DNA of 64,000 nucleotides from Lactarius indigo (taxonomy: Eukaryota; Basidiomycota; Agaricomycetes; Russulales; Russulaceae), in assembly GCA_025766275.1 (NCBI GenBank), contig JAFKAC010000007.1, positions 1,240,001-1,304,000 of the forward strand. The letters run 5' to 3'. Below are positions 24,701-36,955 of the stretch, piece by piece. Numbering within the stretch: the stretch's first letter is position 1; each line of letters starts with the position of its first letter. A program made the translations under genes and the position numbers. Below the pieces are notes generated by a model. It was given only the letters and a program-made list of their open reading frames with translations, was not told the DNA's origin and ran no database searches.

Positions 24701-25684
24701 TGGACTAGGTGCGTAGATCTTGTTGCCGCCTCCTAAAGCGAACGGCGACGTACCGCGGACCAAGGGAGAAGCCATGCCAGTCCTATCTTTTGCATATGCA
24801 CTAGTATCGTAACACCTCTCAGAGGCATTTGAAGCCTTACGCGCAGCGATAGGTGGGCCAATTTTCGAAGCGGAGAGTTTCGATGGGAGTTTCGGGGTAA
24901 ACGAGTGCGAACGGACGTGGAGCATAGGCATACTGGAACCTGATGGCGGCGTTCCTAAAGAGGGACTTAGTGATACTGGTGAAGATGGCGCGGAAGAAAG
25001 ATCTGCGGAGGAACTGGCAGCGGTGAAGGTAGGAAATGGGTGCTGTTGTAGAGGGTGCGGCGACGTTGGTGAATGACTAGGGCTGCCTGTACGATACTGT
25101 TGTATCTTGTCCTGGAAGCTGGCTGACAAGGGAGTGGAAGGCGCAGAAGTGCTAAATTTGCCAAGTTCCTCAGCAGAGCGGGACCACGGCTTGTGCGAAA
25201 GACCTCTCAAATCGCCAAGGTCAGTCGAGCCTTTCTTACCAGGCGAGGGAGAGGAGGTGATTGGGTCATCTAACCCGGCCTGTGCGCGAGCTATGGAGAG
25301 ATCAAACACGGACCTGAGATATAAGGTACAGTGAGTATTACAATGACAGCGTTTCTGGAAAAACATTAACCTGCTGTGAGTGGGTGACTGGATGTACGGT
25401 TCACTCTGCATGGACGGAAGAATGGGACGGAGATCTGTGGGATGAGAGATCTTTGGTTTGCGGACAAACGAGCTAGTGCTCGATCTTGGTTCTGAGGGAA
25501 CCGTGGATGGCGGCCGAGAAGTAGCCTGGTTTCTGGTAAACCATTTAGCTGGCTTAGAGAGTAGTTGTGAGAATCCAGAGGGCGACGCAGAACGAGGGAA
25601 TACAGTGGTGGACGTTGCACCAGTAGAGGAAGGATCGTACGGGCTCAAAGAATGGGGTTGCGAAGGATTACGACGAGAACGCAT
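18707..25684 (-). CDS. BEM2: Bem2-type PH / RasGEF-like / RhoGAP protein
   Basis: Large regulator of Rho GTPases in polarity and cytoskeleton. Twelve exons (25371-25684, 22755-25313, 21861-22695, 21337-21813, 20622-21280, 19767-20566, 19581-19715, 19469-19525, 19289-19414, 19121-19226, 18905-19058, 18707-18856) give 2123 aa; yeast Bem2 is about 2170. In order: Ser/Pro-rich N-terminus; PH domain near 370-500 (GWKPFKLVLRGTKLQFY); RasGEF-like region near 695-890 (GELCRITGDECSWRAIFDAL, PVARLDKTW); RasGEF-N-like region near 1170-1390 (GTLERLVDVL, SLIWWNVFRSF); second RasGEF-like region near 1400-1615; coiled coil; second PH domain near 1790-1860; RhoGAP from about 1880, with the arginine-finger motif GIYRIAGA, LLKRVVEHLDKVTDYEEHN and IVFSPNLLRAP; acidic tail. 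The RhoGAP part looks complete and likely active; the RasGEF parts are probably structural, as inferred for Bem2. Confidence 0.92.
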
Positions 25685-28600
25685 GATGGAAAAGGTAAGG
25701 GAGCGGGGTGTAGCGAGCTACGCGCTCAGCAAGAAAGACCTCGGCTGAGCGCGTGATTGGGGGGGATATATGTCAATAAGGGATGAGGCATATGGCAAGT
25801 GAGATACGGATTGGTACGGAGACAGAATATTGCGATACGAGGACGAATGGAGGCTGTCGCGTCAACGAAAAGATAGGCACGAAAAGGGATAAATACACAC
25901 GGGGATAGACCCAGGTTTGGATATAGTTGCCAGCTTGACCGCCGGGGTAAGACAAGCGAGGTAAGAGCCTGAGATACAAGAGCGTGGCAATGCGTTTCTG
26001 TTGTCGACAAAACAGATAGACGGGACAGAAGAGGGGGAGCCTGGGGGTGTTGAGCCGGTGGGGGCGACCAAGAGAGAGCACGAACCAACTCAGCTCTCAA
26101 GACGACCTTTAAGCGACCATTCCATTCATTTCACTTCCACTATCCAACCTATTATATAATCAAATTCAAGTTAACCCCTCCCCTGAACCGAGATGGCTCC
26201 GACAGCATACATCGCTGGTGCTTCCCTCCAGTTTCTAACAAACCAACGGGAGAACACTGCCTTGGGTCTTCCACTAGGATTCGTGTTTTTTTTTTGACCT
26301 TACTGTCCAGATCCGAAGAAGCCCCGACGGTCCTTCTCGTCCGAGAGTGCCAAGTTAGAGTGATCTTTTTGCTTCCTTTCCATGTGCTTTCGTTCGTACT
26401 GTATTTTCTCTCAGCCACTAGCTCCATTTCCATCTTCATGCCAACTCGTAGCAGTTCAATCAGCCGCACACTAACAATACGAGTTACAGGGAACCGATTA
26501 ATTATTTTCTTTGTGTATTACACCAAAAAGGCATCGACACTTTTGTCAACTGCCAATGGGATGACGCGTCCAATGGGATGATCTTAACTTGTGTTCGTAA
26601 GCGCCTGCCCTTAGTGCCCAAACCTTCCGCAGATTCGTCGCAACGACTCAAGCTCAGCTATTGGACAGATAACCTTCTGGCAACTCCATCTATAGATCTG
26701 TGGAAGGCAGGACTTGCAGGCGCTTTCTCACCCGAGTCCATTCTGGTATATCCCCAAATAACTTCGGCGCTGGCGCTAAGAGCTATAAAACCTCATATGG
26801 GTCCACCTTTGGAATTGACATCAGCAGACTGACTTGATGGGCACCTTGAGCAAAGGGGTGGCCACCGCCACAGCCGTGACACACTCAGTGTTTGGGTTCT
26901 CGATGAAGCAAAGCGGCTCCAAGTAAAACGACCACACCAACGACACGGTAACCGTTTCCCGTGCCCATCTCTTACCGTATCCATGAATAGGTCCACGGTT
27001 CTACGAGTTGGAGCTCCGTGCTGTTACCAATACTGTATCCCGCGGCCACCCCTTGCAGATAGGACTTTATTGGAGTTGGAGATGCACTGACGGACTCGGG
27101 CTGGTGCAGAGCCGGATCGCAGACTCGTATCACTCTCGTATCGAATTTGACGATGACAGAATGGCGGGGCCTGACAGTCGCCTCCGGGAAGTTGGCGTCG
27201 CAAGCACTGCCATCGCTGTGGGTCCATGATTTGCTCCAGCGCTAATCGCTAAGCGTGGCATCCTGCTCATACCGTATCCACCCTGTACTCTGGCGGTCGA
27301 AGAACGGTGTTACGAACTGGATTCGTGGCAGAGGTATTTCTTCCGGTTTGCCGGTATCCCCGTCCTACCTACGCCTTTCCTAGTTCATCCAAACGGTCAA
27401 ACCCCGAGTTGGCGCCACTTCTCTGCACTGGCTTTCCGTCACGATGGAGACTCAATGAACATTGTGGTACTGTATCCGTGTTTCACACGTTACAGTACAG
27501 TAACTCCCACGCAAGTCTATTGTTGTTCTGAGTTTCAGTGAGCGATCAACCTTAGTTCCCTATCACTCAATGCGGAGTTCTAATTCCTTGTAATGCTGTA
27601 TCCTTCTAGGTCGATCCGAGACTCTGTCAGGTTCTAAAATGATCCGCCGATACGCAGTGGATGTCTGTCAAAATTTTGAGGCCTAACCGCAGAGGGACAT
27701 CGGTACCGGGATATCGCGAACCCCTGATCGTACTGGCGTCGCCATTGGATCCGTACACATTGCGAGAACAAGGCCCGCCGTCATGAGTACCATATCCCCA
27801 AGGGGGTGGCTTTACCTAGCACCACTCTCAGTCCTGTGCCCTTCATCTCAGCTTGGAAAAGCGCTGTGATCTCTTAAACTGAACGCATGGGCTGGCCGCG
27901 TGGAATTCCTGCAGGAGGGAAGGGCTATCGTTGGGGTTTAACGAGGTTGGTAAACACGCCCAGAAACCTGATTGTCGTGTGACTTACGACAGCAGTTCCT
28001 CTCTTACGGGATCGCGACGCTTTGAAATTAACTTGGCTTTGGACGTGCCAATTTGCACCCATTCCTGGCTAGACTCTCGAACAACAGTCGGCCCACTCTC
28101 GATATTCCGAGAACTATATTGATGTGCTAGGCAGGTGTGTCATTCCGAATATTGGACTTCCCCGTGTGTGGACACGTACTTACGTTTGGTTGATAACAAT
28201 ATTGACTCGTACCCCGAAAACGAATTCTTCCTATTCTAAAGCAGAGGCTCGTGTCGCGTCGCCTGTCTTGCCCCAATGAGTCCTTTTAATACCTGATGGC
28301 CCCACCACGACTAGTTCCGGCAAAACCTCCCATGCTGCGCCAGAACACGGGTAATGGAAGCGCAGGACCACGCACGCCTTTCCCATTACTCCCTTACTGG
28401 TAAAATGCTGCAGGCCTATGTTTCGGCACCACGTATCCTTCCGCCAATCCGATTTGTTGAGTTGAAGCAGTCACAGTGCAACCGAACTCCGCGAAGGTCG
28501 CCGACGGGACAAAAAAAAAACAAATCTCTTCGAGCTCCTCCCCGGATTGGGCCGTACATGCGGTGTGCTGCACATGTTTGATGAGTCGCTCACTGAGTAC
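25685..28600. other. gene-poor region
   Basis: About 2.9 kb upstream of BEM2. A C/T-skewed stretch near 25750-26100 may be BEM2 promoter and 5' UTR. From 26.1 to 28.6 kb I see only short frames without known domains, broken by stops on both strands; this looks like old, decayed DNA. No long terminal or inverted repeats were obvious by eye. Confidence 0.4.
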
Positions 28601-28657
28601 AGCCAGTGATAGGTGATATGTTTATCTTATATAAGGTTATCAATTTGCCCTTTCAAA

Positions 28658-29670
28658 TGGCCCCATGTTTTGTATTCGTGGGGCCTGTACAGATCTTTTA
28701 CGACGCTGGATGGCCAGTCGACTATGACAGCACCGAGTTGGCCAATGACGTCATTTACTTCTATAAGCCCTCGGGTAAGGTCTCTTTTTGTATGCGAGAT
28801 TGTTACTCAACCACACTTTTCCAGATCGCTGCATCTTCGTCGCCCATGATGCATGAAGCTTTGAATGATGGGAACACATCTTCTACTTAAGCACTCCGCT
28901 GCCCCAATTTCAGAGACCACATTCTAGAATGAGATGATTCATTCTGCGTCATCACACGAGAGCCTGAGGAAGATTGTGATACAACACACCTGAGGTAATT
29001 CCCAAGAACAAAGCCGACGGGGCAACGTCCATGATCGTTCAATACGCTTCTTCAATAAAGGGTTGTCCAAGTTCGTTCGCCCCTTTATGACGGCCCGGCA
29101 CCTTCAATTTGTAGGACTGATTCGGTTGAGAATGGAGTGTTGTTGAGAACGGGCCTGCATACGAAGTTTGGTAGAGGAGATGCCGCCCTCTTTCGCCTTC
29201 TTGAAGGTACGAAGTTTTCGCAGTTCGGCTTTAAAATAGACTAGATCCTGCTGATATTAGCGAGAATCGATCCCCCCGACAGAGTCGACGAAGATCTCGC
29301 GCCTACGGATCACTATACATTACACCATTTGAAGGAGCTTAATGGTTATAACCCTGCCACAGCTGCGAGCTTGATAAACACAGGGATCTCGTATTCATCT
29401 TCTACCCTCTTGGTGGCAGGGCATCACATGGACGCTCTGTTTCGGCGCACAGAAAATTCGCTATCCCTTACCGTCATCCTCGATTACGTTTATGGTGTCG
29501 CCGCTTACGAGCACTGGAACAGCAGGCGTCACGATAAGGACGTTCACGATGTGATGGGGAACTGCCGCAACGAAGATTACATAAATCTTCCACCAATTGA
29601 CAACGATGAAGTTCTAAATGGGGTCCCAATGAGCCAGCTGACTCTCAAGGCTGCCCTGGCCATCCTCTAA
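28658..29670 (+). pseudogene. probable remnant of an HNH-nuclease-domain protein gene
   Basis: Pieces on the plus strand seem to belong together. An exon (28690-28758) paralogous to 10690-10790 reads WPVDYDSTELAND. A piece near 29125-29210 reads DSVENGVLLRTGLHTKFGRG, similar to the core of fungal HNH proteins (typically ENG-LL---LH--FDRG). A GTACGA...TTAG intron at 29211-29261 leads into ARIDPPDRVDEDLAPTD and then LDYVYGVAAYEHWN, ending TLKAALAIL at 29670. The region between the first piece and 29.1 kb contains stops and frame changes, so I regard it as a decayed gene. Family assignment rests on one motif. Confidence 0.35.
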
Positions 29671-30176
29671 CCACATCATCATGGCGGCGACACACGTTTA
29701 CGGGGACGGGGGATGTAATGGCGAAAGCGATGGGCGACCTGAATGCGGTTCTAATGTTTGTCCAAGGAATTACGCCGCAAGGGGTCGCTCACAGGAAGGA
29801 GGAGCGAATGGAGGAGGAAGAAATGAAGGTCCAGGAAGCTAGCCGAAGTAAGGTGATGGATTGGATGAAAACCACGCACGTTGGTAGTTCGTAAATAGCA
29901 GCGTTTGTGGTGGCTCCAATGTATTGTTCCCACTCATTTGTGCCCTTATCGTAGTTTTCGCTTTTGCCGGAATCCTTGTCACTGTCAAGCGATGGGTTCA
30001 CTCGCAGCTGTCGTGTTTGGGTTGACCGTATATAGCTTGGCATCGTCGATGTAAGGCTGGTTAACTCAAATGTTGAGTGTGTTTCCAACATCGGGCCAGT
30101 AACCGTCAGACCATATCCTTGCGAAGCAACTGAGGTAATGTAGATTGGGAGACGAATATTGCTACAAAGGTACTTT
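29671..30176. other. intergenic, 3' of the TRK pseudogene
   Basis: About 500 bp; minus-strand frames here run on from the end of the TRK relic but show no known domain. Confidence 0.35.
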
Positions 30177-33100
30177 CTAACGAACGCCATTGGACGAAGA
30201 GGTCAGTACTGTACGTGAACTGAGCCTTCGTCTCCTTGCCGGGCCCGAGGGTTGTAAGGTATCATCATCAGGTAGCTGTCGATACTCAAATGGAAGGAGG
30301 ACGGCACGGTCGATAGCAACCGGGAGTCCGCGGTGTCGGCCTCGGAGCATGACCAGACACACGATAAGTTTGGAAAGTGGGCGGAAAGCGCCAGAAAAGC
30401 CGTAGTTCGCCTAATTCGGTTTTTACTACATGTTAGAGATGAGTTGAAGAACTCACGTATGGGAGGCCTAGGCTCAAACCAACGCCACCGTAGGCGGAGA
30501 CCAGTTCGAAAACTACAGGGGTGTTTGTTGAAGTGAGGAATTGGGAAGCAACATCGACATACTTATGTTAAAGATGTTAAACCATGTCGCATTTTCTGGA
30601 TTCTCGAGTTGATCACGCTAAGACTTGGGAGTTATATGCGATTAGGAGAGGAAAAGACCGGAAACCAACCTCGATTATGCAAACCAGGAAGAGGGCCAAG
30701 CCAAGCCACCACATATCTGCACGACATCGGTGAATTACTGAGGTAAGTGACTTGTCACGAGACGGTCTCGTACCAAAGGCAAGTTGCTTGCGGGCGTGCA
30801 TGGCTAAATAATTGCCCCAAACCGTCATTCTGTCTCCAGATAGACGTATACCCTCCTCATCAATTGAGGAGTCGTCATAAATCCCAAGCGATCTTTCTTC
30901 ATAGACATTTGTCGAGCGGACGCTGTACGGATCATCCTTTCAGCGCTACTCGTCGATGCTTCAGGAAAGGGCAAACCTCATAGCGATAGGGTCTCAGAGA
31001 ACGCACGTAAGCTGGTTGCCACGACGGCACGCCAAACATTGGGAACTCACAGATACTGATGTACATCATGATAACATATAGTACCCTTGCAGGTGAGGTC
31101 AGTTGGGAAGGAATGATGACAGATAAGACGACGTGCTTAACCGCTGGTGCAAGAGCTGAAAGTGTCACGATCGCGAAGCCTGCCGCACGCACAGCGGTGG
31201 CTTGGAATAACCCGTCGATAACCCGTACACCGGCAGGTATTGACTCGATGACTGGATTGCCCAGATCCAGGATAAGAAAGAAAAACCAGTCTGTTGTGCT
31301 GAAAGACGAGATAAGAACTTTGTTGGAGGGGAGAGCGTATAGTTTCTCACGTCATGATGATTAGAATGGTCAGAAGGAACCAAGTTTGGTGAGATGGAAA
31401 GAGATAGATGAAGCAACGTCTAGGATGGTCTAGAAGGAAATGAAGCGTTTCGTATAGTTGGGAATTCCGAGGAACCAGCTTTGTGAGAATCCACCTATTG
31501 ACGCGTGAGAGTAAATCAAATATCCGAAGGAGGGACGCACACCGAGAATCGCAAGCTAGTGATCGTATGCTCTGTGAGCGAGGTTCATGAGGTAGAAGGA
31601 GCTGACGTACAAGATTGGCTGTGGGACGCTCGTCAACTACGTTATGATAAAGTTGCAGGTACTCACGAAAGCAGTGTTGCCGGCAAAAATGACGAACATC
31701 ATAACAAAGATCATAGGATAAGCCCTTTGAAAAGGCAGCATGGATTGGTCGACCAGGGACATTCCGGCGTTCGTATATGCCGACACGACCTGAAAGAGCG
31801 AGAACCTTGCCGGTGACATGTGAGTTAAGGTAGAACCTGTCGCGATCAGACTTACCACACAGGAACTATGGGCCTATGCTGTTGCGGAGAGAGAAAGTCG
31901 TTTTTCCACTTATCCGTTGATATATACGGCGCGATGATAGTGAAAGCGAAGAGCTGGGCGGAGATATGATACTGCATAGATGGCGTGATGAGATCAACAT
32001 TTAAACACAGCATCATTTGCACTCACGATGCCAACAATCCAAAGCAACGCTGTGAGAGCTCGAAATTCAACACCACCCAACTCTTCCAGTTGCTCGTCGG
32101 TAAGCGATTGAAAGGCTGAGTTATGACGAACGACCGCGTCGAAAGAGATGTACGGTACGGCCCTTCGCGCTTCTATTGTTTCCTCGTGTGGACGTGATAG
32201 TTGTCGTGCGCGGCATTGTGACAGTACGTCTGAGTTGACGGTGTACACCGGGAAAGAAGCGATGGACAAGCTGGGATATGACGTGCCGTGGGCCCGGAAA
32301 GCCGCCGAAGTGGTCGTGCCTCGTTGCGTCCACTTCGAAACGTGCGCATCGTCTCGGACCGATTCAAAAGATGATCGGCACCAGGTTCTGTCGGAAATGT
32401 TAACAAGCTAACGTATTACGGCGGTGGGTTACGCACGACCACTATATTCTGTAGGGTAATACTTCCGTGGCAAGGTGTCCGGGAGCCATTTCAGAAGTAG
32501 AATCGCGAAGACGAGACTTGTCCCGCGATGCACGATGACGCGGCTGAGGATAGGGAGCGAACTCTATCGTCTGTGTCCTTTGAATCGGATGGTCATAAGT
32601 GCGTCTGTCTGTATCGATGTTAGACGGTGTACCGAGGCTCAGCCCCCGTGACCGCTGATGACCTGTGCCGTGTTAGCACGGAAATAGAACCGATAGTGTT
32701 CAAACAGCCTACGGTCGGAGGATGCAGTTTGAACTTTAGTCTCCTGAGTTCGGTGAATAGATATTCTCCCTGAGACGATGTCAGCAACAAATACTGTCGT
32801 AAGACGCGATGCCAGTGCTCTTACGAGTGCCGCCTCGCAGACCGCCCTGCGTGAAATTCGCTAGAGGTGGACGAAATCTGAGTTGGGCTGGCTACTTCTA
32901 CTTTCCTCGACCAGAGAGAGTTGTCGAGTGTGCGAGCCCGTTGGGGCAGTTGGTTCCAAATTATCTGACGGGGCCGGAGAGTGCACGTTTACTGAACTCG
33001 CTTGACTCTCAATAACCGACCCGCTCGGATTTACCAGCTTAGGGGGCACCGTCCACACGGCGGATCATAGTCTGGATGCAGTTTACGAGAACGCCTCTGG

Positions 33101-33730
33101 CTATCACTACTCTTGACTTCCGATGGATCAAGGAGAAAACCGATTAGCGCCTGCGCGTATTGAGGAGGCGAGACGCGAAGTTAGGGTGAGGGGCTCTGCC
33201 AAGTCGGTATTTGGGTATCCTGGGGCTGCCTTACGGGTGGCCGCCTGGACGATGTTTTCACAGTAGATGGTAAACATGCGCCTGTCACGAGATTATCGAC
33301 CGAAGCGATGAACAGAACAGGGAGTGCGTTACCTCCTAACAAAGACCACGAACCAGGACACGAGGACCTTTCCTCGGCTCGTTAGAGTTCATGTAACCGA
33401 CTTCAGTTCGCTGGTGAACGTACCGGGTTACCTAAGCACATCTGAACAAAGAGAATCGTTTGCTGCCAAGCAGTGAGGGACGAAAGGTCGACGGATGCAA
33501 GACCGCAAACGGCCATGGCGCTGACCGAGTTGAAGAGGGCGTCAATATATGCTATATGAAAACGACCATTACTGGCGTAGAATATTCCTGAGAATATAAG
33601 CGGAGTAAATGTACTAAGTGGGTGATCAGACCCCTGTGAGAGCACGAACATGACCACTCACAAATAAAGAATGTGTAGACGATAGAAATTAAGATTGCGG
33701 CTAAGGACTGAGTAGATCTTTTGGAAGGTA
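30177..33730 (-). pseudogene. TRK-type potassium transporter, broken copy
   Basis: Family role: plasma-membrane K+ uptake (Trk1/Trk2). Most transporter exons can still be read: NLNFYRLHILYF then TPLIFSGIFYASNG, YIDALFNSVSAMAVCGLASV, TAWQQTILFVQMCLGNP, VPYISFDAVVRHNS, LTDEQLEELGGVEFRA, SLFQVVSAYTNAGMSLVDQS, FVIFAGNTAF, WILTKLVPRNSQLYETLHF, LILDLGNPVIESIPAGVRVI, VWGNYLAMHARKQLAFD, FELVSAYGGVGLSLGLPY and RPLSKLIVCLVMLRGRHRG. Many introns keep GT...AG (one GC...AG near 31155). The frame is lost in the cytoplasmic linker: MIRRVDGAP meets a stop beside a five-C run and the expected KLVNPSG continues one frame away (about 33040), and TVTMPRTTTI and VPYISFDA lie in different frames (about 32150-32200). 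The 5' end and the segment near 30950 also fail to join. Sequencing error in two places is possible but less likely. Confidence 0.75.
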
Positions 33731-33985
33731 TGATGACTCGCGCGAGGATTGCTCGTCAGAAGTTGGCATTCCCCTTGTCGACAAAGCCAGAAGGATCGCC
33801 GGTTCTTGAATATAAGGTAGACAATGTCGGCTCGGTTATAGAAAATGTTCTTGGCATTTGGCCCATCGATCACGTGAGTATACATGATATTGAGCAAGTG
33901 AGTTGAGAGTCGCCACTAGGCATCATTGCATCATTACGGCATCACTATCGTCTGACACCCTTGGTCAGTTCCTGGGGTCACATCC

Positions 33986-34439
33986 ATGGCCGAGTCTGTA
34001 ACGAAAGGCACTGATGACGAGAGGGCTAAAAACCGAAATCGCTTCGAACTCGAGCTCGAGTTTGTGCAAGCTTTAGCAAATCCATTCTATCTTCATTCTC
34101 TGGCGCAGCAGGGCATCCTGTACCAGCCTGCCTTTATCAATTACCTCAAATACCTGCAATATTGGAAGGAGAAGGACTACGCTAGATTCATTCTGTAGGT
34201 TCCATCTCCACGCCGCCTTCACACATACATAATAAATTGCTCTCAGCTATCCCCACGCCCTGCATCATCTAGAGCTTCTTCAACATGCGGAATTCCGTTC
34301 GGAAATTATGAAAGACGAGTGGAGGGAACATCTCAACCAGAAGCAGTTTGATCACTGGCGCACATGGTCGGTACCTCCAACATCTCGATCGTGCTGTACA
34401 CTGGATTCTGGTCCTGCAGGCGAGAACCGCGCCATCTGA
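33986..34439 (+). CDS. MED31: Mediator complex subunit 31
   Basis: Soh1/Med31, a small conserved Mediator subunit that links regulators to RNA polymerase II. Exon 1 is 33986-34194, then a 52-nt intron (GTAGGT...CTCAG), then exon 2 at 34247-34439, giving 133 aa. The conserved core is present: RFELELEFVQALANPFYLHS, AQQGILYQPAFINYLKYLQY, YPHALHHLELLQ, FRSEIMK and QKQFDHWRTW. The start is the first ATG (MAESVTKGTDDE). After WRTW the tail continues 24 residues to TGA. The gene lies about 250 bp from the head of the TRK pseudogene, so the two were once a divergent pair. Confidence 0.93.
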
Positions 34440-35398
34440 ACCCACCCCCCGAGGTTAAGGAAGAGGTGGATCCCACAAGAGATGCGATTTAAGTGGTCCA
34501 AGCGGTGTGGACTCTGGAGGGTGTTGTAATTCGATTCAGTCCGAGGGTCCGTGTTTACCGCACGATGTGTTCTCCCATCACCTACGATTACTATATTAAC
34601 TTGCACCACCCAACGGTTGTATCAACGTATACCTTCTGGGAACGTACTGGAACTCGCTCCCCGCGGAATTTGGGGAGGTTATAAGGGTACAGTTGGGCAA
34701 CCGAATGATGGTCCGGATGGATACGGATTCTGAGAGTTACGTACGCCAGCGTGGGCTCCTGTAAGTTACATCGGTATCAATGTCGCGTCACGAAACCTAA
34801 TTTACATATTTAGCACCAACTTTGTATTCAGCTGCACCATTTGGCGATATTGAGCTTCGAGCAGTCACTACCTTTGTTCTGGGCCCTTTATCTCAAGGCA
34901 GTTTGTACCTCCTGGGTACGTTAATGTATGCGATAATGGATAATGGCACCATTCCTGACCTTCGGATTCACATTTTCCCGTCTTCCTTCTGTTCTGATTC
35001 TGATATGGCGGCACCTGAAGGGCCTGGACCAATTGGAGTGTGTCATTTGGTCCACCAGAATCATTTCGAATATCCACTCTCGACTTAGCGCGCAGCACTC
35101 GGGGACCTTCGGGAGCTGTTACTGCAAGGCCTTTTATTCAGTTCGAATTCAGGACATGATTGATACCTCCAATTGTATAGCGGAACAAGGTCCTTGGGGT
35201 TGAATATAACTCGAATAGTCCATCCACTCGATCGGTGTCTTGATTGATCACATCGAAGTTGCACAATCATGTGCAAGGAAGGCGACGGAGTCCCGCTTCC
35301 ATCGTCGCCATAGAGTGAGCGGGAAGAGCCCGTGTATGGAACATGTGTTCGCAACGGCTGACAAGAAATATGATACGTGACTCTGATTTCCTATTGTG
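34440..35398. other. intergenic
   Basis: About 960 bp between the convergent MED31 and PPM1 genes. Short frames only; nothing recognised. Confidence 0.4.
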
Positions 35399-36647
35399 CT
35401 ACGACCCGAAGTCGTCTCCATCGTCGTCGTTGCTTCCGATCTGGCCCTTCGTGACCAGTCCCCATACGTCACTTCCCTCACGCGGCCAGTTTTCGGGGAA
35501 CCTGATGCCCCAGGAAATGGCGTAGTGGTCCAGCACCAACTCGAGTTCCTCCACTTCGTCGAGCATCTCGAGCCGCGAAAGCCGCTGGAGTTCCTGGGGC
35601 CCGACGTACCTACTCCTTATCTCACGCAGCGTCAACGCTTGCGCGGTAGTGAAACCGAGATCGAGAAACCTGCGCGAGAGAGAGGCGATATCGGGATACG
35701 CCTCCGCGCCGGGGAGAGATACGCCGCGGGACTGCCGCAGACATCAGACGGTGCGATGTGAAGTTTATTGAAAGCTCGCCTTCAGATTGTTCAACATGAC
35801 TCGTCCGAAAGCATCCCCCAATTTGAACATCTCGTACACAACCGCACCGAGAAGGCCGCCACCGGGCGATCCAAAGTAGTCGACGAACCATTGGACGAGG
35901 GTGTTAGACGCAGAGGGGGCCATGTATGCGAGGACACACTCAAAGAGGAGTAGCGTCGGCAACGAGGGGGAGAGCAGTGGCTCGTCCCCGGAACCCAAAA
36001 GGGGCTCCAAGGAGACAACCGGCGGCGTGCGCAGATCGACAGGGAGGAGGTTGTACACCGGCGAACGCAGCGTCGTCCCTCCACCACCTACACAATATAT
36101 GAGCTCACAAAACGCGGGATTACTGCAAAAAAGACGACGACGACGGACCGACCGAGACGGCATCCAGACTGCCCAGTGCGGCACTCAGCACTTTACTCTT
36201 CCGGATCAACATGGCCTTGCGCGAGGTATTTTCAGCAAAGTCGAGTTCGATGTACTTGTGTAGTCGTTCGGCGTGTGTGCCACTCTAGCTAACAAAACAA
36301 AAATCGACGACGACCGTCATGACTCCAAAAGAAAAGAGCCCGTTTGAGAGAATCATAGTACGCACTGCGAGGCGCCAGAAGCGTGTGTCGCTACCCGCGC
36401 CCAGGCTCACTATCTGAACTTTGCGCCCGCCAGTAAGACGGAACCAGGCCTCCAGAAGATCATCGATCCCTCGCGAGCGGAGGTAAGTGCCTATGTTTAT
36501 CAAAGGGGGCCGAGGCTGTTGGAGGTGTGCACGAGGGACAAGGGCAGCAATGTAAGGATCAACGAGATAGCCTTTTTGAACAGCGGAGAGCCGTGCAATG
36601 GCGGCGTCATTGTCAGTGGCACGGATGGGAGCATCAAGGTCGGCCAT
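35399..36647 (-). CDS. PPM1: leucine carboxyl methyltransferase (PP2A methylation)
   Basis: Methylates the C-terminal leucine of the PP2A catalytic subunit using S-adenosylmethionine. Exons 36366-36647, 36149-36284, 35780-36087 and 35399-35731 give 352 aa, in the usual range. Motifs: VQKGYLVDPYIAALV, the SAM loop QIVSLGAGSDTRFWRLA, KYIELDFAENTSRKAMLIRK, LLFECVLAYM with the acidic E before CVLAYM, VYEMFKLGDAFGRVMLNNLK, and C-terminal LDEVEELELVLDHYAISW. The first intron ends at the CTAG before SGTHAERLHKY. The donor of intron 2 is chosen for frame (36148) and could be slightly upstream. Intron 3 (35732-35779) begins with GC rather than GT (AAG|GCGAGC). No break is seen. Confidence 0.88.
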
Positions 36648-36955
36648 GGTTACTATCAGGATAAAAGGCGCGCGTGGGTTCGTCAGTCAAGGTGAGGCAA
36701 ATGTAAGCAATGACTTCATAGTGTTAGCGCATAGCATTGGCTCTTTACGGGTCTCCATAAAGTGCTACCGATGATTTACATAAATGCCCATGCAGCGAGA
36801 CGGGAAGGGAAATAAGTAACAATATGCTGGGATGGCGAACGAACGGGCCAAAGGAAGTAAAAAAGGGGGAGGATATAGTGTAAAGGATTCGTTATCGAGT
36901 CGTACAATAAGCTAGTGACACAAGACACGAAACTGAAGATGCAAGCAAACCCGCG

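Noticed and set aside
26100..28600. Recurring TACCGTATCC-like words suggesting a repeat array
   Set aside because: Spacing is irregular and flanks differ, so chance similarity is more likely.
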